A stretch of 64,000 bases of DNA. It comes from Mya arenaria (taxonomy: Eukaryota; Mollusca; Bivalvia; Myida; Myidae). Shown in pieces: positions 8,657-21,949 of this stretch. The notes under the pieces are model-generated. The model was not told where the DNA came from. It did no database searches and worked only from the letters and a program-made list of their open reading frames with translations. The stretch covers positions 35,084,598-35,148,597 of the forward strand of contig NC_069138.1 of the NCBI RefSeq assembly GCF_026914265.1. Reading direction: 5' to 3'. Every line of letters starts with the position of its first letter. Position 1 is the stretch's first letter. The translations under genes and the position numbers were made by a program.

Positions 8657-11072
8657 TTATACAACAGCACTGAAGACCTCCAATCCAACCAGAAGTTTTC
8701 TGCTCACTGGACAGAATGATAAATTAAACGGAGCATTCTGGGACCCAAAATCTTTTAACGATAAGATAACTTTCAGGTTCCTCTCCTTTCCGTTTATCAA
8801 AACTATATGACGAGAACTGCGAGCAAACACTAGTATTCGTTCCTTCCCGACCTTGGTGGATTCAGATGACAAGTTTAGCAACGGGTCTTCATATGTGTTC
8901 AGTAAACTTCCGTTGAAATCAACTTGAAAGACACGACTACTGCCAGACTCAATAACGTAAATTGAGGAAGAGCTAACGGTTATATATCGTGCAGCTCTAG
9001 TCTGCATTGAAAATGATTGCAACACATCTCCAGCCATCGATAATCTTTCTACATACGAGTATCCTGGTGCTTTGTCGTGGTGTTCGTAGAATACAAAAAG
9101 GCTTTTATCAGTGTATGCTAGTCCATAGCATGAACCTGATACGACGATATTTATCCCAGCAATTACTGATTCATTTTTAACGCTTACCAATTGTACTCTG
9201 CATGCATTTGGAAGAGCAACAGCTGCGTGGCCGCTAGGGAGAGCACACATCTGCCAAGGGCGTCCAATCAGTTCAATGCGTGACAAGACCTTGTTGACAT
9301 TAATATCTACAAGCTTAACACATTTATTATTATTGTCGGCCATAAGACATTTTCCTGGTTCCACAAGAGCGGAACTTGTTATTTCGGGTCCATGTTTGTC
9401 TTCTGTGCATGAAATGTCCAGCTCGGGATCTTTTGTCCATTCCACAGTAGATAGATCTATGTCTGTCTCTGATGTAATTCCTGCAATGAAAGAAGTGTAG
9501 ACAATTCAAGAAGAAAAAGTAAGAACAATTCACGAGTAAATGAAATTGAAAGGTCGTTATATAGTTAGAGGCTTTCATACAGAAATTCAATCAGCATTCG
9601 CCGAACGACCGAAATAGAGATCGACTAGTGTGTATTGAAACACTATTACATATTATTGTCCCAGCTCTGCGTTTTATAAGAATTGTTTCGTTTTAGATAT
9701 ATTTGAAATGCAGATGTCTAATAATACTTTTTCAGATACGTGACGTCGACCGTGAAAATGAGTCCTGCAGCGGTAGCAGGCAAATTTTTGCAAACTATCG
9801 TGTCTCATAAGCAGGCAATCAGTACTGTCAACCCCCATTTGCTCGAACTCCCAGGGACCGGCGAAAATACCTCGAGAGTCGGGAATTCCGAGCCATACCG
9901 GAATGCTTACATTCATTATAAAGAAATCGGTGCCTTACATCCAATTTTAGCCAAAGAGGAATTCGAGCCTATCGAGTTCCAGCTAACGGAGTTTGACTGT
10001 ACTATTTGGATTATAAGTATTTGAAAGTTATCTCTAATTCGAATTTTATTTATTGTTTCATGTTATAATCAAATCGCTTGTTAAATTCAGTTTTTGATAA
10101 TTATATGAATGCCACTACATGACTCATTTTCGCAGACGACGTCACAATTATTAATTTTCTATTGATACTTCTCAGATTTAAACCTTCATTGGAAAAGTCG
10201 ACACGTCCTAAGATGTCTGAAGAGTTGATCAGAGCTTCAGTGTGTTTGTCTGTCAAAAATGTGCAACGAACAGACGTGTCCAAAATGATCTCTGCGTTGA
10301 TCTTATTGATTTCTCCTTGCAGCTTCACAAGTTGCTTCTTGGCCATTTTCGCATGAATGAAGTGCTGGTGTAACTGTTTTTCTGTCGTTTGCATGTCTGT
10401 TGTCGTTTCTGCTAGAGTCTGTTTTAAGCCTTTTATCCCAACTCTCAATTTTGAAAGTATCTCTTTTTGTTTGATCTCGTTTTCTTTCATACTTTTCAGC
10501 AACACATTTTCCTTTGTATCCAGAACAAGATTCATATGTGTCCTAAATTTCCTCAGATTCTGTATTTCTTCTTTTGTGTTTTCTGATATGAACGTCTCGG
10601 AATCGTTTACTTCATTGTTCAAAGCGGAAAGTACAGTTTCCATGTGTGCAATGTTTTTGTTTAGTGTTTTATACTCCTCGGACTCTTTGTATTGTTTTGC
10701 TGTCTCTGACAAATATTCAACCTTACAATTTCGGTGGTGTAACACAACGCAGTCTGGGCATCCAAGGTCATCATGGGTTGGACAATAAAATTTTATCATT
10801 TCACTACTGTGTTCATGACACGGTTCGGTAGGCAGAAAATCAGCTTTGTTTTTGTTCATATAAAAAGAAGGCATTTTATCTTTCGTTAGGAAAACATGAT
10901 TTCTTGAAATGGCGAACCTCTTGTGGGCAGATATACAAAGATCACACATAAACTCCTTGCAAATTTTGCAGTAACCATTGGCGCTGATCTCCCTCCCGTC
11001 TTTCAGGCACGGCTGACAATGTAAAACAAACTCCGTTGAGGCATTGTCTAATTTTCGTCCAGCAACCTCCAT
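8657..11072 (-). CDS. TRIM-like protein B: two B-boxes, coiled coil, NHL-like propeller
   Basis: Exons join as complement(8657..9480, 10184..11072) for 570 residues. The donor GAAG|GTTTAA and acceptor ATTGCAG|GAATTAC keep phase 1. It is four residues shorter at the N-terminus than A (DNASTEF rather than SDNDNENASTEF). All B-box cysteines and histidines are present. Unlike A, C, E and F, there is no in-frame stop between the upstream acceptor (AATTTTACAG) and the ATG, and the frame stays open for 15 codons into intron sequence. I still choose the ATG at 11072 because it aligns with the other copies. Its 5' flank is the most diverged of the intact set and lacks the TTAA MITE and the orphan EF-hand exon. 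Confidence 0.85.
9826..10005. mobile_element. pogo-like MITE in intron of gene B
   Basis: The ends read CAGTCAACCCCCATTTGCTC at the left and GCTAACGGAGTTTGACTG at the right, a degraded version of the termini in intron A, with TA flanks. It is an orthologous passenger of the insertion seen in the other introns. Confidence 0.65.
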
Positions 11073-11119
11073 TATCCACCTGTAAAATTTGTTTACGTTG
11101 ATAATATGCACAGGCACGC

Positions 11120-14100
11120 CAATCAGTCATACAGTTTAACAACAGGTGTTCGACACATAGCCTGGACACTAAAATAAGGCCTTTCAATCCTTTGATACTG
11201 TTTAGATAGTATTATTATTTCTATTTAAACAGAGACTAGCACTGAAAAGGAATATTTTAGTGTCAGATCTATTTGACGTACACCGTCCGGTCGTGAGTTT
11301 ATCTTTGAGAAATTAACTGGGTTACTTGCTATCTTGTCTGTAGTTTAGATTTTAGAAATATTAAGCGATTTAGCAGGAAGTAAAATTGATTACCTTTTTC
11401 AATCTGCAAATATACCAATTCTTTCAGATAACTCACTAACTACTAATACATTTCCACGTATACAAACGATTCATATAATAAACATTTCCAATTATATAGT
11501 GTTGTATTTAAAGCTATAACACTTGGAGACTACAAAACAAGGAGACGCCGAAACATGCAAACGTCACATGTTCGTACTATGAACGATTTTATTGGTCGAT
11601 AATATGACATTCATACATCGTTTATTTTGTAGCTACTCGGCAATTTCCGGTCTCTGATTAGATAAAGGGAAATATTACATTAAGGGAGGTTAAACTTTAT
11701 ATTGCAATGACTGTGTTCAAGTCTAATGAAATGTTTTAATTGTAAACTGCAGCCGCTGGCTCACTCTTTTACTTATGAATTCACACGATGTTTGTATTTG
11801 GCAGACTCGAGCGTACAAAGGAGATACAGGAATACAATAACAAATGTCAAAATGATAAAAAAGTATTCATGAGCGCTCATTATTTTTACTAGAACATAAA
11901 TCGGCTCATCTGTCCAAGTCCATCGTATATTTAAAGATGGTGCTAGTTCATTATTGTAGTTATTGAGACATTGAAATTTTGACCGAGGCTTTCGATGTAC
12001 CGGGTCTGTGATCTAATTCAATTTATGCAACTGACTATTGTCTGGATACGATGGTGCTGTTTATGATCATCTGATGCTAGTAGTAGGCGCTTCTACAACA
12101 TTGTACATGTTTAAGACAAGACATGTTTCTCCAAGGCTATGCATGTACCAGGTTATCATTGTAGTACAATATTCAAGGAACTGCATAGTGGTAACTGCTC
12201 TTCCGAAGTTCTTTCATTAACATAAGGAAAGGCAATGATAAATTCATTAAAGTTGCACGTTTTATTTTGTGACCCGGGATCCACCACGAGGAATAGATTC
12301 AGCCATTTCAACTTTGAATATCCCATTACAAAGACTGACCACAGGAGTGACATATTCACAACCTTTCATAATCTGCCGGGGCAATTCATAAACATGTAAA
12401 TGCGTTCCGTTTACCAAATAAGTATATGCTACAAAAACCGTGCATTATTCTTCTATGTTAATCTGGAACCAGTACATGAACTTTTTATCGATAATCGCAC
12501 TCATTGATTGGTTATAGCTAGTAACGTTTCTATGTGATTTGTTTAAATTCATTAGAAAAAAATCTTATAAATATGAAATGGATGTTGCATTTGTTGCATT
12601 CTGATTTTGAAGTCTGCAAAACTTGAATAGTTTAGTATACATGTGTTAACTTACATTGCGACAAAAGAAGCACTGATTTGAAATACAGTGATTTACATTA
12701 CGAAAAGGGCTTACTTGTATAAATACATATAGTATTTATTATAGATACATATAGTATTTATTATATAAATATATATTTATTAACTTTAGTATAGATACAT
12801 ATAGTATTTATTATATAAATATATATCTATTGATTTTAGATCTCTACGATGATAATTTTGGTTTAAACCGTATTTAATGTATATAAGTACATTAGGCAAA
12901 GACAAAAAGTACATACATAATAAGTACGGGTTGAGCAAATAGCTAGAGCTAATATTGATACCTCTCTTATCTGTCATTTTATATAGTCAGCACCCAGCAG
13001 TGCATGATCATTTTGTGTATCATATTACAATGTGCATATTTTTGCAATATGCTACAATGCACACATGTTTTTTAGAAAATACTGCAAGATACTTGAATGC
13101 TCCGAAATGCTAGTCTTTGTTAAAGTATTTGTGCCACTAGGAGTAAAAACATGTGCTTTTAAGCATTACATTGTACGCATTGAATATAAACAGTATAGCA
13201 TACTGTTTGTTTACACAATTGTAATTACTCTTACCCCTGCCATTCCCTATCTTAAGTAAATACCTGAATCACTCAATAGATGAACCATCCACGAAGCGAT
13301 TTTTCATTTATTGATGAGTATGAAAAATAAAATAACATCAAAATATGTTTAGTTAACAAAGTAGTATCTTTAAAAACACAAGGAAGTCAGAGATTAAAGT
13401 GACACTGTTATTTAAAATCAATATATACACATGTATAACAACATAAATTTTGACTGATAAACCTTTAACATCTTACTAAATAATGCATTTATTGAAAATA
13501 TATTAACCGATAACACAATTGTAGCCGTCTTTTTAACAGCAGAAAGCGTAAAAATATTAAATGAATGGTGAATGCTAAAAGATTGACTGTGGTCAACTAT
13601 AGTCACATATGGTAGAAATACCGTGTTTTATGCTCATTTGTTTCAAATTTAACTCGGCATCCTTCATAAGAACCATCGTTTTCGACATTTATTCATCCTT
13701 TTTGGAATATTAAACAATAGTATTAATTGTTGTAAATCTTATTAGGGAATAAGTGTAGATCTTTAAAGGGATTCGCTAATGTTTTTTTTGTAAAAGGCAC
13801 GTTTTGTATGACGAAATAAAGTGTAGCAAATCATTATGAGTGTTAGTGTTAAAACTAAGCTCGAACCCTTCAGTAAATGTTAATATTTGCTCATTTATCA
13901 TCTTTGGAGACCACAATTTTCATTAGCAAACAGCTTTGAGCGATTCGTTGTTGCGTGTTCCGTGTTCCACGTGATAATATCAATGTATTGACGTCCATGT
14001 TCTTCGTATAAGTCTTAGTGGCCCAGTGGGTAAAAACGTCTGTTTTCTTTTTCTCTTGAATTTACCGGCATTGGTTTGCAAAACCAAAATACTTTTTATA

Positions 14101-14720
14101 CTACAATTGTACTTTTTTCTACAGGTTCGATATCATAAAGTAATGATAAAATTAGGTTTTTTTTTTTCAAATACCTTACCATGTATACTTTTTTGGTCCC
14201 AAACAGCCCCTTTCTGGAGTTATTTTCTCAAATAAATTTCAGGCATGTTCTGCATGGGCGCTCAAAAGCTTGTAATGATTAAGTAATACAAAGATAATAC
14301 ATATAGAAGATATTCGTTGATTTCAGTGTAAGATCGTCATTTATTTCATGAGTCTCATAAAAAAACACTTTTTCACGATTAGTGAATCCACGATTAATCA
14401 CGAGTCAAAATATTATACGATGTACACTGAAAAAAAAACAAATTTCTAGTTCCGTTCATGCTTATCAAGTTATGAGATAATATATTAGTTGCTAAATTTA
14501 TTTTTCAAAACGTCCCATTATGGCATACCTCTTTGCTACTCGTGGGACGCACCTCACGCGTAGTGCTACTTGTTGGACGCCCCTCACGCATAATGCTACT
14601 CATGGGACGCCCCTCACGCTTCAGATGAGATACTTTATTAACATTTTAATTTACCGATAAATTTTGGTTAACGCATTTATTTCTATAATATTGAAGTTAT
14701 AACTGAAAATGTCGGCTAGC
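11120..14720. other. Diverged 5' flank of gene B, no gene seen
   Basis: The part to about 12200 aligns weakly with the 5' flanks of A, C and F, including the kappaB-like block at about 11630-11657. At 12720-12840 an AT-rich motif (ATAGATACATATAGTATTTA) recurs three times. At 13660-13760 there is a block shared with 46120-46210. A TTTAAAGGG motif at about 13765 may be a degraded MITE end. I see no supported exon or RNA gene. Confidence 0.45.
14535..14624. repeat. Three tandem 30-bp repeats
   Basis: Three copies of a 30-bp unit start at 14535, 14565 and 14595 with the core GGACGCCCCTCACGC. They are GC-rich against an AT-rich background. No function is apparent. Confidence 0.85.
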
Positions 14721-14724
14721 CCTA

Positions 14725-15692
14725 AATCTTTAAATGGACACCGACGCTGACGCTGACACCAGGTCGAGTAGTATAACCCCCATTATTCAGGCTTCGAATA
14801 GTCGAGGTACAAAATTATGTTTAAGCACTTGTTTATGTTTGTTATGATTGTGTTCGAAAGCAGACGTTCCGGACCATTCAGCTTCAAGAAAACGTTGGAA
14901 AAGGGATAGCCAAAACGTAACAAATGGTAAGTAATGTTCATTTTATTATGTAGTTATAATTTTGTACAAATGTTCCGTGTTAAAAGTGAGAAACTCAGTT
15001 GATCAAAGGGAAGTAAAAGCAATTGTTTTAAAAAGTAGTAAATGAAGTTGTTATTTTCGCTTCTAAGCTTGCAGTGAAACTTCCACTGTTTATTTTAACT
15101 GATAAGACACCTTATTTCACAGAAAAACATGAACGAAATAATAATCTACTTAGAGTCTAGATAGTATACAGTGCGCTAAATTATATAGTTTCCTTTAGTA
15201 CATATGACCACACATATAAGACGTTTCTTTTCATCTTATTACAGATTTTATGATAATGCGTAAGATGTCCTTTTCCCGCATGATCGGTGTTCTGGTATTT
15301 AATGTATAGAGTAAGTAATATGATACTCTCGCCTCTAGAGTTTCATTACACTGTTATACTGCTAGGCATATACAGTTGTCTTGCTGCGTTCTTGGTGTAC
15401 ATAATTATGTAGATGAATCAATGGAATAAAAAATTTAGTTCGTGAAACGCCAAATATTAAAACACTCGGTAACGTACCAACCAGCCTACAGTGATACGGA
15501 ACCAATTATTAGTTCACGTTCCTTTCCATCTTAACGTAGGTTTAACGATGATGCGTTATTATGTAGATGAATAAATGGAATACAAAATTTCGTTGTACTG
15601 TATCTTCCGTTAACACCAAACATTAAAACAATCGGTAACGTACAAACCGTCCTACAGTCATACGGAACCAATCAAAGTAGTTTTAATCAACG
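14725..15692. other. 3' flank of gene C
   Basis: It opens with the same CTGACGCTGACACCAGG dispersed repeat seen before genes B and D, then the plus-strand ATG|GTAAGT block at about 14926. Part of the gene's 3' flank appears twice in tandem: about 15405-15530 and 15552-15670 share the run AATGGAATA and the ACCAACC..CCTACAGT block. No gene is seen. Confidence 0.5.
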
Positions 15693-18147
15693 TTAAATAA
15701 CAGCACTGAAGACATCCAATCCAACCAGAAGTTTTTTGCTCACTGGACAGAATGATAAATTGTACCCGTCATTCTGGAACCCAAGGTCTTTTAAAGATAA
15801 GATAACTTTCAGGTCCCTCTCCTTTCCGTTTATCAAAACTACATGACAATGACTGCGAGCAAACACTAGTATTCGTTCCTTTCCGATGTTGATGGACTCA
15901 TATGGCCAGTATAGTATCGGAGCGTCATATGTGTTCAGCAAACTTCCGTTGAAATCAAGTTGAATGATTCGTTTAACAGCAGAATCACCAGTCAAGTAAA
16001 TTGAAGAAGAGCTAATGGTTAGATAACGTGGAGATGAAGCATTTGTTGTCATCGATTGCAACACTTCTCCAGTCATCGATAGTCTTTCTACATACGAACA
16101 TGCTGGTGCATTTTTCTTATGTCTGTAGGATACAAAAAGGCTTTTATCAGTGTATGCTAGTCCATAGCATGAACCGGAAACGTCGAAATTTGTCCCAGCA
16201 ATTACTGAATCGTTCTTAACGCTCACAAATTGTACTTTGCATGCACTTGGAAGAGCAACAGCTGCGTGACCGCCAGGGAGGGCACACACCTGCCAAGGGT
16301 CTCCAATCAATTCACTACGTGACAAGACCTTGTTGACGTTGATATCTACAAGCTTAACACATTCATTCTCAATGTCGGCCAAAATACATTTTCCTGGTTC
16401 CACGAGAGCGGAACTTGTTATCAAGAATCGGTTTGTGTCTTCTGTGCAGGAAATGTCCAGATCGGCATCTTTTGTCCATTCCACAGTAGATAGATCGATG
16501 TCTGTCTCTGATGTTATTCCTGTAATAAAAGAAGCGTAGACAATTTAAGTAAAAGTAAGAACAAATACACGAGTAAATAAAATTGAAAGGTCGTTATAAA
16601 GTTATATGTTTTGATACAGAAATTTAATCAGCATTCGCCGAACACCCCATTTGACAGAGATCGACTAATGCGTATTGAAACACTATTACATATAATTGCC
16701 CTATGGCTTGCGTTTTATAAGAATTGTTTTGTATTAGACATATTTAAAATGCAGATGTCTAATGATACTTTTAAGATACGTGACGTCGACCGCGAGAATG
16801 AGTCCTGCAGCGGTAGAAAGTTCATTTGTGCAAACTTACTGTGTCTCATAAGCAGACAATAAGTACAGTCAAACCCCGTTTGTTCGAACTCCCAGGGACC
16901 GGCGAAAATACCTCGAGCGTCGTAAATTTTGAGCAAAGCTGGAATGCTTACATTCAGTAAAAAGAAATCGCTCCTTTACATCCAGTTCGAGCCAACGAGG
17001 AATTCGAGCCAAGTGAGTTCGAGCCAACCGGGGTTCGAGCCAACGGGGTTCGACTGTACTATTTGGATTACTAGTATTTAAAAGTTATCTCCTATTCGAA
17101 TTGTATACATTTTTTTATATTATAATCCAATCGCTTGTTTAAATTCAGTTTTTGATAATTATGTGAATGCCAACTCGTGACTCATTTTCGCAGACGACGT
17201 CACAATTATTAATTAAATGCAGATTTGATACTTCTAAGATCTAAACCTTCATTGGAGAAATCGACCCGTCCGAAAAAGTCTGAAGAGTTGATCAGAGCTT
17301 CCGTTTGTATGTCTTTTAGGAATGTGCAACGAACAGACGTGTCCAAAATTATCTCTGCGTTGATCTTATTGATTTCTCCTTGCAGCTTCACAAGTTGCTT
17401 CTTGGCCATTTTCGCACAAATAAAATGCTGGTGTAACTGTTTTTCTGCCGTATGCATGCCTGTTGTCGTTTCTGATAGAGTCTGTTTTAAGCCTTTTATT
17501 CCATCTCTCAATTTTGAAAGTATCTCTTTTTGTTTGATCTCGTTTTCTTTCATACTTTTCAGCAACATATTTTCTCGTGTATCCAGAACAAGATTGATGC
17601 GTGCCCTAAATGTCCTCAGTTTCTGTATTTCTTCTTTTGTGTTTTCTGATACGAACGCTTCGGAATCGTTTACTTCGTTGTTTAAAGCGGAAATCACAGT
17701 TTCCATGTGTACAATGTTTTCGTTTAGTGTTTCATACTCCTCGGACTCTTTGTATTGTTTTGCTGTCTCTGACAAATACTCAACCTTACAATTTCGGTGA
17801 TGTAACACAACGCAGTCTGAGCATCCAAGGTCATCATGGGTTGGACAATAAAACTTTATCATTTCACTAGTGTGTTCATGACAAGGTTCGGTAGGCAGAA
17901 AATCAGCCTTGTCTTTGTTCGTATAAAAAGAAGGCATTTTATCTTTTGTAAGGAATACGTGATTTCTTGACATGGCGAACCTCTTGTGGGCAGATATACA
18001 AGGATCACACATAAACTCCTTGCAAATTTTGCAGAAACCATTGGCGCTGATCTCCCTCTTGTCTTTCAGGCACGGCTGACAATGTAAAACGAACTCTGTT
18101 GAGGCATTCCCATTGTCATTGTCTGACTTTCGTCCACCATCTTCCAT
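15693..18147 (-). CDS. TRIM-like protein C: two B-boxes, coiled coil, NHL-like propeller
   Basis: Exons join as complement(15693..16519, 17247..18147) for 575 residues, with one extra residue in exon 2 (around GDSAVKRI). The donor GAAG|GTTTAG and acceptor ATTACAG|GAATAAC keep phase 1. An in-frame TAA follows the upstream acceptor and fixes the start. By hand count, exon 1 differs from A at about 13 of 301 residues, while exon 2 differs at about 67 of 262. Those changes lie in patches between conserved strands such as PWQVCAL and SCYGLAYTDKSLFVSY. All zinc ligands are kept. The contrast between exons suggests selection or conversion acting on the propeller. Confidence 0.87.
16868..17058. mobile_element. 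pogo-like MITE in intron of gene C
   Basis: Left end CAGTCAAACCCCGTTTGTTC and right end GAGCCAACGGGGTTCGACTG with TA flanks. It matches the intron A copy almost exactly. Confidence 0.75.
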
Positions 18148-18149
18148 GA

Positions 18150-19792
18150 TTTACCTGTAAAAATCGTTTCCGTTGATTACACACAGGTGACTGTAGGAAC
18201 AGGCCAAAAAGGCATACATTTTACAATGAGGATAGGAATCAAAGTCATTCAAAGTATTCTGAACGATACATATCAGTGCCACAATGAAGATTCACACATA
18301 TTTTATGTATACATATATCGTCATAAGTAATTGTTTAAGTTACAGTTCATTATATTATCTCTAAAGGACAGACGGAACAATAATAATATCATATTACACC
18401 ATAGGGTTCATTTCAATCACGCACACAAAACGCGCCAGGGGAAGTAAGCAAATTGAATGATCCTCATTCAAAAAGAGAATCAATACCAGTGTTCATGCAT
18501 GAGGTATTTCAAAAAAGATATTTAGTTTAATGGTATAATCAAATCAAGTTGTCTTTAATGATTTATTGTGTTTACATCAACTAGAACACCATGACTCGGA
18601 TTCATTGCTTATTGAGAGCGCCGTTCTGCTGAAGGTCACCATGACATCAACAACAACTGCTCCATTCGCACCACCTTTTTTCTGGGTGCGGAACATGTCT
18701 GTACGGTAGCGTTGTATGTGTCGTTCCTTAGCAGTTTCGAGCACTCAATACGCTCTAGGTGCGTGATATTGAAATGGATTCCCATTTTAATGATGAGCCT
18801 TGAAGTGTATAATAAACTGAAACTTAGACTTCAGCAATATCAAGCAGGAAGTAAATTTGTTTACCTTTTTTTCAATCTGCAAATATATCACTTATATCAG
18901 ATAGCTCACTAGTACACTTCCACTCAGTTTACAAATGTATACACATTTTTCATGTAATAAACATTATTATGTATTATTTTAAGTTGTAATTTTGGTTTAA
19001 ACAAATGGAAACTACGCACATAGACACGACAAAACAAACAGACGTCACGTGTTCGTACTATGAACGATTTCATAGGGCGATATAAACATCATTGCTATCG
19101 GAGCTACTCGGTAATTTCCGGGGTTGGCAACTCCGACTCTACATTCGGAGCATCTCGGCCTTTTTTACGAAAACAACCTCAGATGTATGCCGGTACATCA
19201 GTAGAAGTAGTTCGTAAAATTTTGAATTATATTATTAATAAATTGTAGTGTTTTAGGTTGTTTTTGTAGATCTAAGTTTAAATTGATTGCCAGTGAAGTG
19301 TATTATTGCAAACAAAATTAAGATTCACAAGAGTTGAGTCATTAAGTTTAACTGCTAGATTGAAATGACTTAGCGATCTAGCGATGCCCCCCCCCCCACC
19401 GGAAATAAGGAAAAAACATTCCAAGTTTACTTTGGAGTCAAAGTCAATATCGGAGAAAATAGTAATAAAATACGCGCTAATTTCACCATTATTGATAAAA
19501 AAGGTTTAAATTGTCTGGGGTGAGTACCTCCAAGTCACCCTACAAACGTTCAAAACTATTTCAATTTAGGTTGAGGGAGAGGCGAATGTCCAAAGGTGTG
19601 CCCGTAAATATAGCCCCCTCTTATGTCAATTCCTGGACCCGCTCCAGACAATGACCGTTTTTATTTCTATTAAAAAACCCTTTTTATTCAAGTAATAATA
19701 GTGTCAAGTGCAACGGCTTACTCTGACATTCAGGCTATTACTTCATAAAGTCATAAATATTTTTCATTGGGACTATATTGTCCAACTGTTAA
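18150..19792. other. 5' flank of gene C
   Basis: Near-identical to 2600-4243. The candidate regulatory cluster lies at about 19041-19122 and the C-run at 19387-19398 is shorter than in A. No coding exon is seen. Confidence 0.5.
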
Positions 19793-19796
19793 TTAA

Positions 19797-20280
19797 AGGG
19801 ACTGTGTCACAGATTGGCACCAGTTTTTTTCTGTAACGAATCTCAGGACAATTATCTAATAGAATGTGTTACGCTTTGTTATCATAATTGTAAAAAAGTA
19901 CCAAAATGTAAAACAAAAAATGGTGTCGGAGACCGGGTTCGAACCCGCGTCGCCAAAATTGTAGTTTAGCTTCTTACTCACTGCGCTACATAGGCTTATT
20001 CTAATCAGGTGACATAATTAAGCTAATAAACCTACCTCGGTAATATCACGTGATAACACCGACTAGCCAATCACGCATAAGGAATGAATTCTACCAGGTA
20101 GACATACTCAATGGAAATTTAATGGAAAAATACGAAATAACTGCTAAACTTATATAAATTGTAAACTATGTGGTACTTAGTTAGTAAGTTTCAATACATT
20201 GTTCACGATGCCAAGTTTATGTCAGTTTTCGACAATTTTCTCTGTTATCCCGCTTTTTTATCATACGTGAGACAGCCCCT
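19797..20280. mobile_element. TTAA-flanked MITE with tRNA-like core (unit C)
   Basis: Same element, site and TTAA duplication as 4248-4731, carried along by the duplication. The tRNA-like A and B boxes are on the minus strand. Confidence 0.8.
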
Positions 20281-20284
20281 TTAA

Positions 20285-21285
20285 TACTTAAACGAAAATT
20301 AATAATCACCAAATGAATCAAGTCTGATTGTTGTTTTATTGGATAGGTAAATGTAATAACCAAAAAATAAATCAGCTCAGCTGTTGTTGATTTTCTAAAG
20401 TCTGAAGATGGTGTTAGTACACAAATATACAGTTTTGAGACAAAGCACTTTCACCGTGGCTACGCAGGAACCAGGTCTGTGATATAATACAATGTAACTT
20501 TATACAACCTAATGTGTGCATACGCTGGTGGTGTTCGTGATCCTCCGCTGCTAAATCAAGGTTTTTTAAACTGTTGTACGGATTTTGGACGAGGCACTTC
20601 ATCGAGGCTACGAAATTGTAGTACAATATACAAGCAGCTACATCAATGTACCAAGTTTATAGAACGTCTATACTGTCTGATACATTCAATTTTCAATATA
20701 TACCCATTATGTTATAGTGAGATGACGTGAAGTAAATTAAAGAGTGATTAAGAATGGGCGAACTGAGCGTAGCGTACGAGCCCTTCTTAATCGTTAAGAT
20801 TATACTTCAGGTCATATAACTGACTAAGAATACAACCTCGTTGGCTGATACATTGTCAACGCAAAATCTCACACAGGAAAGGTGTATCGGATGAATGGCA
20901 GAAGGCGGACCTTTAAAAACCCGGGAAAGTTGAAAATCTTAATGATATAGTCTAGTTCTTAACAATTGCTTATCTGCAATTTCATTGGCTGACAATGTTG
21001 GCTGTATTCTAAATTCATGTATAACTTCTGTATTTTCAAATTCGATTTTCTCGATTATTGTTCAAGAAAAATAGTTTTAATTTAACACACTATTGTTTGG
21101 CAACATTGGCTAAACAAAAACTATAAACTCACTCAACTGTGGCGATCGGGTCAGTTTTACGCGTGGTGCAGGAAAGATCTCCCAATTTTGCACGAGGAAA
21201 AGTAGGTGAGCAAACATATCGAAGTTTGTTCTCATTTAAGTTTTTCTATCGTAAAAATATAGAATCATTTGTGTGTTCAAATAAA
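20285..21285. other. Noncoding flank with conserved hairpin (unit C)
   Basis: Equivalent of 4736-5740. The hairpin lies at about 20745-20797. No gene is seen. Confidence 0.5.
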
Positions 21286-21289
21286 TAAT

Positions 21290-21625
21290 CAAGAGCGAGA
21301 AAAGCATGGTGGTGGTTCGGTGATGGTGAGGACCGGAATGTCATTACACCTAGCCACACTTGTTCAAGAGAACTTTAACGCCGCTAGATATCAGCATGAT
21401 ATTTTGGTACCAGTTGATATTTCGCACCTACGAGGCAGTGGATGTGGCATGGTAATGCCGCACGAGGGTACCGGTCCAAACAGCGCGTGCGACACAGGCG
21501 TTACTAGAGCAGTAGATTGTCCGGCGGCAGCCTTTCCCTTCCAAGCCGCTAAATCTCAACGTTATTGAGCATGTGTGAGACGAGCCAGACAGACGACTAA
21601 GGAGGCGACCCGAATCCTCTCTGAT
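21290..21625 (+). pseudogene. Tc1-like transposase fossil (C-terminal part), unit C
   Basis: This is the best-preserved start of the set: the translation begins EREKHGGGSVMV, then has NFNAARYQHDIL and a stretch like ISHLRGSGCGM. The frame stops after about 99 codons, and the DEPDRRLRRRP part continues in another frame. It is a degraded DNA-transposon relic. Confidence 0.7.
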
Positions 21626-21835
21626 TTTTGCTCATCGGTGAAATGCACCGTTTGTTTGACGACGCCGTTATCAGACGTTTACATGACGTAAACATATTGT
21701 CATTTTTTGTAAACTAATTTAGATTTATTTTTTGAACATGCAGTGTATCAGTTTTGGATTCACTATAGCACATGTAGCAGTAATGATTACCTTACATGTT
21801 TTAAAACATACACTTAGATTGGTTATTTCATATCA

Positions 21836-21947
21836 AGTTTATTGCCAGAAAACGTAACATATGACATGTGGTCGGCGGGTTGGAGTGGTCACGTGGACAG
21901 GCTGAACCAGACGGTGATGAACTCGGCCTCCAATATCTTATCGTCCA
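21836..21947 (-). CDS. Orphan EF-hand terminal exon (unit C)
   Basis: Coding part 21889-21947 after the acceptor TTTACCCACAG, with TGA stop and AATAAA at about 21837-21842. It reads VDDKILEAEFITVWFSLST. One change (S to L at loop position 9) separates it from the native exon. There are no upstream EF-hand exons in this unit. Confidence 0.6.
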
Positions 21948-21949
21948 CT

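Noticed and set aside
17225-17800. Long plus-strand ORF opposite exon 1
   Set aside because: It is a shadow of the coiled-coil exon, with a Cys/Ser/Phe-rich composition typical of antisense of Lys/Glu-rich coding DNA.
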